Source: CAZPHU01 sp964419255 (GTDB lineage: Bacteria; Fibrobacterota; Chitinivibrionia; Chitinivibrionales; CAYFVL01). From it: a stretch of DNA of 23,496 nucleotides. The stretch is from positions 1-23,496 of the forward strand of contig CAYQOU010000065.1 of NCBI GenBank assembly GCA_964419255.1. The letters are read 5' to 3'. The translations under genes and the position numbers were made by a program. Positions 17,779 to 23,496 of the stretch are shown here, in pieces. How positions within the stretch are numbered: position 1 is the stretch's first letter; the number at the start of each line of letters is the position of its first letter. The notes beneath the pieces were generated by a model, which was not told the origin of the DNA, searched no databases, and saw nothing but the letters and a program-made list of their open reading frames with translations.

Positions 17779-17831
17779 GTATTTTTAGTCACGCTCTGCT
17801 GGAAATGCTGTTTCATATAAAAGGAGTAACT

Positions 17832-20027
17832 GTGAGTACCAGATCCGAGGTCACCAAGCTAATCGGTTCAATGTCACTTGAGCCAACCGACACCACCATC
17901 CGCGTTTCGCAATACTTTGCCGAGAATACATTTCACGATGCTATTCTGCGAAAAACCGTCTCTGCAAAAACGTTTGCCGCCTTCAAACGCTGGCAGGATG
18001 AGGGCAAAGTCATCACAAAAGCGCAGGCAGATGAGATTGCCAATGCGATGAAAGACTGGGCGATCAGTAAGGGTGCAACCGCCTACACCCACTGGTTTCA
18101 ACCCATGACAGGATTGACAGCAGAAAAGCATGACAGTTTCATCAACATCAACGGCGATGCTCAGGTTATAGAACATTTTACCGGAAGTAAACTTCTTCAG
18201 GGCGAACCGGATGCCTCCTCGTTTCCAAGCGGCGGCCTGCGCGCAACATTTGAGGCCCGCGGGTATACTGCCTGGGATCCGAGTTCTCCTGCATTTATCA
18301 CGGAGGTGGAACTGGGTAAAACCCTGTGTATTCCCAGCATTTTCATCTCCTATACCGGCGAGGCGCTGGATAAGAAACTGCCTCTTCTTCGCAGCGATCA
18401 GGCTCTCAACAAGATCGCCAAAGAGCTGCTTCAGCTGTTCGGCGATGATTCGGTTGAATATGTACACTCAACCTGCGGGGCCGAGCAGGAATATTTTCTT
18501 ATCGATGAGGCTTATGCCCGCCTGCGCAGCGATGTTATGCTCTGCGGCCGTACCCTGATCGGTGCAGGATCCCCGAAAGGACAACAACTTGAGGATCAGT
18601 ACTTCGGGTCGATCAAGGAACGAGTTCTCAACTACATGAACGATGTTGCCAAAGAGGCCTACAAGCTTGGTATTCCGGTGACGACACGTCACAACGAGGT
18701 CGCGCCGCACCAGTTCGAATTCGCGCCGATTTTCGAACGTTCCAACCTGGCGGCCGATCACAATCAGCTGCTGATGGATATCATGAAAAAAGTTGCCAAA
18801 CGCCATGGGATGGAGTGCCTGCTTCACGAGAAGCCCTTTGCCGGCATAAACGGAAGCGGAAAACACCTGAATTGGTCTCTGGCCGATGACAAGGGCAACA
18901 ACCTTCTCAACCCCGGGACCAGTCCGGAACAGAATCTTCTTTTTCTCACCGTTTTGGTTGCGGTAATAAACGGTGTCTATCGTCATGCCGATCTTCTGCG
19001 GGCATCGGTTGCCAGCGCCGGCAACGAACACCGTCTGGGTGCAAATGAGGCTCCTCCGGCCATCATGAGTATATATCTTGGTGATATGCTCTCCAAGATC
19101 CTCAACGCGGTAGAAAGCGGGGAAAAGAAGGAATTTACCAAAAACGATCTGGTTGATCTGGGCATCGGAATGCTTCCGACTCTCGCCCGTGACAACACCG
19201 ATCGTAACCGTACCTCTCCTTTTGCATTCACCGGTACGAAATTCGAATTTCGCGCACTGGGTTCCTCTGTCAATATCAGCACGCCGATAACCGTGCTTAA
19301 CAGTATAGTTGCCGAATCGCTGCAAGACATGATCGATCGAATCAAAAAAGAGCAGAAGGATTCAGAAGATTTTGATACGACTGTCCTGAAAGTGCTTTCC
19401 ACAGTTATCCGCGAAAGCCGGCCGATTCTGTTTGAAGGCAACAACTACTCCGAGCAGTGGGTGATCGAGGCCGCCACCCGCGGTCTGTTAAACGAGCCAT
19501 CCAGCCCCAGGGCATTGAAAGCATTCATCGCCGAAAATAACGTGGAGATGTTTGAGAGGCTGAAGGTTTTCAGTAAGGGTGAGCTTGTCGCCCGGTATAA
19601 CATCTGGCTTGACATCTACGACAAATCGCTCGACATCGAGGCCCGCACGCTGATTGAGATGGTAAATACACAGGTCCTTCCTGCAGCCTACGATTTTCAG
19701 ATCGAGATCGGAAACAGTCTGGATGTACTGCGAGATTTGTCTGAGGATGATTCCATCCCTCTGCCCATCGGTGCCGTGGAAGATCGTAAAGAGATGTTTG
19801 CCAGAATCAGTGCGGACATCTTCTATGTGCGCAAAAACATCAAGGAGCTGCAAAAGCTAATTGAACAGGCCAATGAGATGTCTGAGGAAGAACGCAGTGG
19901 ATTTTACTTCGAGGAGTTAAAACCGCAGCTTGAACATGTGCGTAAACACGTGGATGCATTAGAATCGATTATGCCCGATGATCTGTGGCTTCTGCCAAAG
20001 TACCGGGAGATGCTGTTCATCGCATAA
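17832..20027 (+). CDS. glnN: Glutamine synthetase, type III
   Basis: A 731-aa glutamine synthetase of the large GSIII class, known from Bacteroidetes, cyanobacteria, some Firmicutes and Fibrobacter. It shows the class-typical blocks HNEVAPHQFEFAP, ADHNQLLMDIM, GINGSGKHLNWSL, NEAPPAIMS and DRNRTSPFAFTG, plus a long helical C-terminal region. It lacks the adenylylation loop seen in GlnA, so it should escape GlnE control despite lying next to it. GTG 17832 is preferred over the in-frame ATG at 17805 because AAGGAG (17821-17826) sits five bases before it. The gene begins 110 bp after glnE and ends at a strong terminator. Confidence 0.94.
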   Translation: MSTRSEVTKLIGSMSLEPTDTTIRVSQYFAENTFHDAILRKTVSAKTFAAFKRWQDEGKVITKAQADEIANAMKDWAISKGATAYTHWFQPMTGLTAEKHDSFININGDAQVIEHFTGSKLLQGEPDASSFPSGGLRATFEARGYTAWDPSSPAFITEVELGKTLCIPSIFISYTGEALDKKLPLLRSDQALNKIAKELLQLFGDDSVEYVHSTCGAEQEYFLIDEAYARLRSDVMLCGRTLIGAGSPKGQQLEDQYFGSIKERVLNYMNDVAKEAYKLGIPVTTRHNEVAPHQFEFAPIFERSNLAADHNQLLMDIMKKVAKRHGMECLLHEKPFAGINGSGKHLNWSLADDKGNNLLNPGTSPEQNLLFLTVLVAVINGVYRHADLLRASVASAGNEHRLGANEAPPAIMSIYLGDMLSKILNAVESGEKKEFTKNDLVDLGIGMLPTLARDNTDRNRTSPFAFTGTKFEFRALGSSVNISTPITVLNSIVAESLQDMIDRIKKEQKDSEDFDTTVLKVLSTVIRESRPILFEGNNYSEQWVIEAATRGLLNEPSSPRALKAFIAENNVEMFERLKVFSKGELVARYNIWLDIYDKSLDIEARTLIEMVNTQVLPAAYDFQIEIGNSLDVLRDLSEDDSIPLPIGAVEDRKEMFARISADIFYVRKNIKELQKLIEQANEMSEEERSGFYFEELKPQLEHVRKHVDALESIMPDDLWLLPKYREMLFIA

Positions 20028-20042
20028 TCATCGTGTGCTTAT

Positions 20043-20073
20043 GGGCGGGTGTTTTCAAATACCCGCCCCTTTT
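20043..20073 (+). terminator. Intrinsic terminator of GSIII
   Basis: GGGCGGGT (20043-20050) pairs with ACCCGCCC (20061-20068) around a 10-nt loop and is followed by CTTTTCTTT, 16 bp after the stop codon. Confidence 0.8.
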
Positions 20074-20140
20074 CTTTCCTCAGCCGTACGTTTCCTTCCT
20101 GCCCGAAGCTTTCTTTTTTAGGCCTGCACCGAAATCAAAT

Positions 20141-20479
20141 TCAGTTCCCGAATATCTGTGACGCGATCCAGCTGACCAGGGAGATGATCAGCCATCCGAG
20201 GATTGCCGAGCCAAGGCCACTGACCGAAAAGCCGGGAAGCAGCCAGGCAACAAGAACAATCATCGCTCCGTTGAGAACGAGCAGGAAAAGACCAAGGGTG
20301 ACGATAGTCACCGGCAGAGTCAACAAAAACAGCACGGGACGAACCACCGCGTTTACCAGCCCCAGCAGAAATGCCGCGACAAGCAGGGTCATCATATTGT
20401 CGATATAAATGCCGGGGATAATGTAGGCTGCAACACCCAGGCTCAATGCACTGATAATAAGACGCGTAATAAAACCCAT
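20141..20479 (-). CDS. Small four-helix membrane protein, phage holin family 4 / YvlD-like
   Basis: The 112-aa product is almost entirely hydrophobic, with four predicted membrane helices and the GLVNAVVRPVL motif typical of the PF04020 (YvlD-like, 'holin 4 superfamily') family. Despite the name, members are widespread chromosomal membrane proteins, and no phage genes are nearby. ATG 20479 has AAGGA about ten bases upstream. It is convergent with GSIII and divergent from the secreted protein gene across the octamer array. A weak sigma-54-like match precedes it. Cellular role unknown. Confidence 0.8.
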   Translation of the reverse strand: MGFITRLIISALSLGVAAYIIPGIYIDNMMTLLVAAFLLGLVNAVVRPVLFLLTLPVTIVTLGLFLLVLNGAMIVLVAWLLPGFSVSGLGSAILGWLIISLVSWIASQIFGN

Positions 20480-20537
20480 AGAAGCGAAATCCTTACGAAT
20501 GTGAATGAGACCTCTTTATAGAAAATATAATCTCTGT

Positions 20538-20552
20538 GCATCAAAAGAGCCG
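20538..20552 (-). promoter_or_regulatory. Weak sigma-54-like promoter of the four-helix protein gene
   Basis: The minus strand reads CGGCTCTTTTGATGC then A from 20552 to 20538. GG-N10-GC spacing is exact and the predicted leader (about 47 nt) resembles those of the better sites, but the first T and part of TTGC are not matched. Suggestive only. Confidence 0.25.
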
Positions 20553-20556
20553 GAAT

Positions 20557-20734
20557 CGGTCTCTCGGTCTCTCGGTCTCTCGGTCTCTCGGACTCTCGGA
20601 CTCTCGNNNNNNNNNNNNNNNNNNNNNNNNNNNNNNNNNNNNNNNNNNNNNNNNNNNNNNNNNNNNNNNNNNNNNNNNNNNNNNNNNNNNNNNNNNNNNN
20701 NNNNNNCTCTCGGACTCTCGGACTCTCGACTCTC
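20557..20734. repeat. Octamer tandem repeat array interrupted by an assembly gap
   Basis: Left of the gap are four CGGTCTCT units (20557-20588), two CGGACTCT units (20589-20604) and a partial unit. Right of the gap are CTCT, two more CGGACTCT units and a degenerate one (20707-20734). The period is 8 bp and the units change in blocks. True length is unknown because the gap lies inside the array. Open frames across it in several phases are artefacts of the repeat and the N run. Confidence 0.9.
20607..20706. other. Assembly gap of exactly 100 N
   Basis: The run of N is exactly 100 bases, the usual placeholder for a gap of unknown size. The same octamer repeat on both sides indicates that assembly collapsed in the array. 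Confidence 0.98.
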
Positions 20735-20742
20735 CAATACCA

Positions 20743-20757
20743 TGGCACCGATATTGC
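20743..20757 (+). promoter_or_regulatory. Near-consensus sigma-54 promoter of the secreted protein gene
   Basis: TGGCACCGATATTGC followed by A contains the full TGGCAC and TTGCA elements with exact GG-N10-GC spacing. It is the best match to the RpoN consensus in the window. Predicted start is near 20769, 44 nt before ATG 20813. The octamer array ends 8 bp upstream. Confidence 0.78.
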
Positions 20758-20812
20758 AGTATCTATCTGATACAGAGAAAATAGGTGGCTTGTGCGTCTA
20801 AGGGGGATATTT

Positions 20813-21418
20813 ATGATTAACAGCAAACCAGCAGCTTTTCTTAAACTATCGATTGTGGTTCTGGCGGTGATGTGTGCATTCTTTCCGCTTTCTGCGCAGG
20901 ACACGGACACCACGGCTGCAGAGCAGGATACGGCTCAGCAGCAGGCAGACACCACCAGGAGGATCATAGAGGATGCAACATTGGAGAAGACACGGGCCGT
21001 TCGGTTGACGGTTGCCGGTTTCGGTCCCGCCGGATTTGCAAACGTTGGAGAAAGCAATCTTTCATACGATTTCTTCGGCGGACTACTGTGGGAAGTTAAC
21101 CCTCAGGCGGCGATAAAGGCCATCGGTGACATAACCACCGATTTCAGCAACGTCACCATGATCACGGCCAATGTGGGGGCGAATTTCTACCCTATCGTCG
21201 AGAACATTTCGCCGGTTTTCGGTGCGATGTTTGGCTTCGGGTATGCCTTCGGAACCAGCCACGAGTTTGGTTTCGATGTCGGCGTGTCCGGCGGTGTGAT
21301 TTTGTTTCGCACCGCAACCACACAGATGACCGTGGAGGGACACGGGATATTTCTACTCAGCGAAATGGAGGATGGTTTTCCGACCAAGTTCGGCGGTCGT
21401 TTAGGTATTATCTTCTGA
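20813..21418 (+). CDS. Secreted, probably outer-membrane beta-barrel protein of unknown function
   Basis: The 201-aa product starts with a signal peptide (lysines, then hydrophobic LSIVVLAVMCAFF, likely cut near LSAQ/D). A low-complexity Asp/Thr/Gln-rich linker (about 30-50) follows. The rest alternates polar and hydrophobic residues with many Gly and aromatics and ends in IIF, as expected for a small outer-membrane beta-barrel with a terminal Phe. I do not recognise a family. ATG 20813 is preferred over the in-frame GTG at 20792 because AGGGGG lies just before it and the signal peptide begins there. A sigma-54 promoter and the octamer array lie upstream, and a strong terminator follows. Confidence 0.75.
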   Translation: MINSKPAAFLKLSIVVLAVMCAFFPLSAQDTDTTAAEQDTAQQQADTTRRIIEDATLEKTRAVRLTVAGFGPAGFANVGESNLSYDFFGGLLWEVNPQAAIKAIGDITTDFSNVTMITANVGANFYPIVENISPVFGAMFGFGYAFGTSHEFGFDVGVSGGVILFRTATTQMTVEGHGIFLLSEMEDGFPTKFGGRLGIIF

Positions 21419-21490
21419 TTCGGTCACCCGCTAAACAGGCCGTTGCGAGAAACGATTCCGAAAAACGAGTTTATACGGCAAGGCGCGCTT

Positions 21491-21536
21491 TTTCTCCTCC
21501 GTCTCAAAGCATGAAGGATGCGGAGGAGAAATTTTT
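21491..21536 (+). terminator. Strong intrinsic terminator after the secreted protein gene
   Basis: TTTCTCCTCCG (21491-21501) pairs perfectly over 11 bp with CGGAGGAGAAA (21521-21531), with a 19-nt loop and then TTTTT. Confidence 0.88.
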
Positions 21537-21561
21537 GACAATTATTCAAATCTCATAAAAC
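21535..21561 (+). promoter_or_regulatory. Possible sigma-70 promoter for the HD-domain gene
   Basis: A consensus TTGACA (21535-21540) overlaps the T-run of the preceding terminator, and a poor -10 (TAAAAC, 21556-21561) follows with a short 15-bp spacer. It would leave a leader of about 150 nt. Weak evidence. Confidence 0.25.
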
Positions 21562-21715
21562 ATGTGCTTCGGCCACCGACACCGGCGGCACAGATATATT
21601 TTTTGTGCGGTCTTTAGTTTTTCATGACGCAAAAGAAATATACTGCCTATCTTTTTCTCACGTCTCCAACGTATATAGTAATAGATTCGTTTATCTTTTC
21701 TTTACCGACTGACCT

Positions 21716-22528
21716 ATGCCGATGATTATACCCGAAAAAGTACACGCCTGGTTTGATCACTATGTAAACTCGTTTGATTCCTCTGATGAAGATATCAAAA
21801 GAAATATCGAGCTGAAACAGCTGCATACACATAAGGTTCTGGAAGAGATGTCCGGCTTGTGCAAAGCTCTTACTGTAAAACGGAGAACTGCGGTTTTAGC
21901 CGGTTGTATCGCTCTTTTTCACGATATCGGACGTTTCGAGCAATATACCCGATACCGTACCTTTGCCGATAATCAGTCGGTTAACCATGCCGAGCTGGGG
22001 GTTGAGGTTTTGCACCGCGAAAGAGTACTGAAAGATTTCAGCAGTCAGGATAAGGATCTGATTTTACAGGCGATATCTTTTCATAATCGGGCAGCCATCC
22101 CACCGGTAGACAATCCTCTGCTTGATTATTTATCACGTATGATCAGGGATGCCGATAAGCTGGATATTTATCGTGTGGTAACCGAATACTATAATCAGCA
22201 TCATACTAAGCGCAATCAGGCGATAGAGTTTAATCTGCCCCCGGGCAAGGACGCCTCCCCGGCGGTTCTTGCCGACCTGCGGGCCAGGAGACTGGTCGAG
22301 TATGCGCACGTCAGCTCTCAGATTGATTTTCGACTGGTACAGCTCGGCTGGGTGTATGACATTAATTTCCGCTACTCGCTGCGCCGATTAAAAGAACGTA
22401 AATATCTGCAGGTCCTGGAGCAGAACCTGCCGGCGACACCTGCAATCACCGGGATTGTAAGAGAGGTTGAGCAATATATTCATGAGTATGCACGGGATGA
22501 GCGCGATCCTAACCCAATACTTCGATAG
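21716..22528 (+). CDS. HD-domain metal-dependent phosphohydrolase
   Basis: The 270-aa product has the metal-binding residues of an HD hydrolase in order: H37, H69-D70 (FHDIGRFEQY), H91, H123 and D145. The extra histidines suggest a two-metal site. HD proteins of this type hydrolyse phosphate esters, often nucleotides or cyclic nucleotides; the substrate cannot be read from sequence and no fused partner domain is present. ATG 21716 and the in-frame ATG 21722 are both possible, and neither has a clear ribosome site. The gene stands between two terminators, so it is probably transcribed alone. Confidence 0.8.
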   Translation: MPMIIPEKVHAWFDHYVNSFDSSDEDIKRNIELKQLHTHKVLEEMSGLCKALTVKRRTAVLAGCIALFHDIGRFEQYTRYRTFADNQSVNHAELGVEVLHRERVLKDFSSQDKDLILQAISFHNRAAIPPVDNPLLDYLSRMIRDADKLDIYRVVTEYYNQHHTKRNQAIEFNLPPGKDASPAVLADLRARRLVEYAHVSSQIDFRLVQLGWVYDINFRYSLRRLKERKYLQVLEQNLPATPAITGIVREVEQYIHEYARDERDPNPILR

Positions 22529-22543
22529 CAGTAACTAACCCGC

Positions 22544-22597
22544 GGACGGACAATTTTTTTTCCTATTTAAAGCAAAAAGGGAAAAAATTGTCCGTCC
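22544..22597. terminator. Bidirectional terminator between the HD gene and uvrA
   Basis: GGACGGACAATTTTTTTTCC (22544-22563) pairs with GGAAAAAATTGTCCGTCC (22580-22597). The T- and A-rich inner parts of the arms provide U-tracts for both strands, serving the converging HD-domain gene and uvrA. Confidence 0.75.
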
Positions 22598-22648
22598 CCC
22601 TCTTCCTCCTCCTTCCTCTTTTCTTCATTGCGTCCCTTCACGCCAGTA

Positions 22649-23496
22649 TCAGCTGTTCCCGTGCGTCTTAAGAAACCTCTTCAGAAACCGTGCGGTATGT
22701 GAAGTCTTCCGAATCTTTGCTACCTGCTCGGGAGTACCGTGCGCCACGACGCGCCCACCTTCGGTGCCTCCCTCCGGGCCCAGATCGATCACCCAGTCGG
22801 CTTCGGCGATGATGTCCATGTTGTGCTCGATAATTACCACCGAATTGCCCGCGTCGACCAGGTGGTGAAGCACGATTATCAGGTTTTCCACATCCGCCAT
22901 ATGCAGCCCGATCGTCGGTTCATCGAGAATATACAAACAGTGGTCGGTTCCCGACCGGCTCCTGCTTCTGCCCCCGGGGCCGTAGGCACGTGCCAGCTCG
23001 GTGACAAGCTTGATTCTCTGCGCCTCTCCCCCGCTTAGAGTGGGGCTCTGCTGACCGAGTGTTATGTAACCAAGCCCGACCTCCTGCAAAAGCTTCAGGG
23101 TACGATGGATTTTGGGATGCGCCTCGAAAAACTCTACCGCCTCATCCACGTTCATATGAAGGATATCCGCAGCCGTTTGTCCCCGGTATTTCACCGCACG
23201 TGTCTCCGAGTTGAACCGCTGACCTCCGCACACCTCACAGGGTACGGTAACATTGGGAAGAAAGCTCATCTCGATTTTGCGCACACCCTGCCCGTCACAG
23301 GTCTCGCATCGCCCACCTTTCACGTTAAACGAAAACCGGCTGGCCGAATAGCCCCTCAGATTGGCCTCGGGGGTTCGTGCGAGCAGCTTGCGGATCTCAT
23401 CCCATATCCCCACGTAGGTTGCCGGACACGAGCGGGGTGTTCTTCCGATCGGCCGCTGGTCGACTTCCATTATCCGGTCTACATTCTCCCAGCTCT
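22649..23496 (-). CDS. uvrA: Excinuclease ABC subunit A, C-terminal part (cut by the window edge)
   Basis: UvrA is the DNA-damage sensor ATPase of nucleotide excision repair. The visible part begins in frame at the window edge (SWENVDRIMEVDQRPIGRTP) and covers the second ATPase half. It includes IGRTPRSCPATY, the zinc finger CETCDGQG...CEVCGGQ, the ABC signature LSGGEAQRIK, Walker B YILDEPTIGLH and the C-terminal SHTARFLKRFL. The Met at 23470 is internal, not the start. Between signature and Walker B there is a small Gly/Arg/Ser-rich insertion (GPGGRSRSRSG) absent from E. coli UvrA. Whether this is a normal-length or a duplicated UvrA cannot be seen. Confidence 0.95.
   Translation of the reverse strand, partial: SWENVDRIMEVDQRPIGRTPRSCPATYVGIWDEIRKLLARTPEANLRGYSASRFSFNVKGGRCETCDGQGVRKIEMSFLPNVTVPCEVCGGQRFNSETRAVKYRGQTAADILHMNVDEAVEFFEAHPKIHRTLKLLQEVGLGYITLGQQSPTLSGGEAQRIKLVTELARAYGPGGRSRSRSGTDHCLYILDEPTIGLHMADVENLIIVLHHLVDAGNSVVIIEHNMDIIAEADWVIDLGPEGGTEGGRVVAHGTPEQVAKIRKTSHTARFLKRFLKTHGNS

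Noticed and set aside
18468..19325. 285-codon minus-strand open frame inside GSIII
   Set aside because: Antisense to the conserved catalytic core of glutamine synthetase III; composition is that of a shadow frame.
20141..20479. Prophage remnant suggested by the 'holin' family name
   Set aside because: The family is widespread as an ordinary chromosomal membrane protein, and no integrase, structural or lysis genes are near.
20557..20734. CRISPR array
   Set aside because: The unit is only 8 bp, there are no unique spacers and no cas genes are nearby.
20443..20913. Open frames across the octamer repeat encoding Ser/Arg/Glu-Pro repeats
   Set aside because: An 8-bp repeat without stops is open in several frames, and 100 N are translated as X. 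No start context or conserved flank supports a protein.

Overview
This window reads as a nitrogen-assimilation island from a Gram-negative bacterium with a mid-range GC content. It carries a NADPH-type glutamate synthase pair (gltB-gltD), a type I glutamine synthetase with an adenylylation loop (glnA), a very long GS adenylyltransferase (glnE) and a type III glutamine synthetase. A secreted beta-barrel-like protein and several promoters of the sigma-54 (RpoN) -24/-12 type support a diderm with RpoN-controlled nitrogen metabolism. The combination of GSIII, a DUF4954-like beta-helix protein and long-form GlnE suggests the Fibrobacterota/FCB area, but that placement is an inference I cannot test here. 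A run of exactly 100 N shows the sequence is a draft scaffold.

Layout. 1-1027: metF (+), preceded by a terminator of an unseen upstream gene. 3031-1112: DUF4954-like beta-helix protein (-), with a sigma-54-type promoter just upstream. 9371-3412: gltB-gltD operon (-), translationally coupled through a TAATG overlap. 9372-10018: 647-bp divergent regulatory region with sigma-54-type promoters for gltB (-) and glnA (+) and repeated GATACA-type motifs. 10019-11464: glnA (+), followed by a structured RNA-like element ending in a T-run. 11831-12700: membrane-bound ferritin/VIT1 fusion (+). 13363-12752: UPF0149 protein (-). 13364-13918: long leader region of glnE with a compound hairpin. 13919-17722: glnE (+), with a GlnD-like tandem ACT module fused to its N-terminus. 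17832-20027: GSIII (+). 20479-20141: small four-helix membrane protein (-). 20557-20734: 8-bp tandem repeat array interrupted by the assembly gap. 20813-21418: secreted/outer-membrane protein (+) behind a near-consensus sigma-54 promoter. 21716-22528: HD-domain hydrolase (+). 23496-22649: 3' part of uvrA (-), running off the window.

How it fits together. GlnA or GSIII makes glutamine and GltBD recycles it to glutamate. GlnA keeps the tyrosine that GlnE modifies. GlnE here appears to carry its own amino-acid-sensing ACT domains, which could let it read glutamine without PII/GlnD. Sigma-54-type promoters in front of gltBD, glnA, glnE, the DUF4954 gene and the outer-membrane gene suggest one regulon extending beyond the classical enzymes. 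The most interesting points are the ACT-GlnE fusion, the octamer array lying where activator sites of two divergent sigma-54-like promoters would be, and the RNA-like element after glnA.
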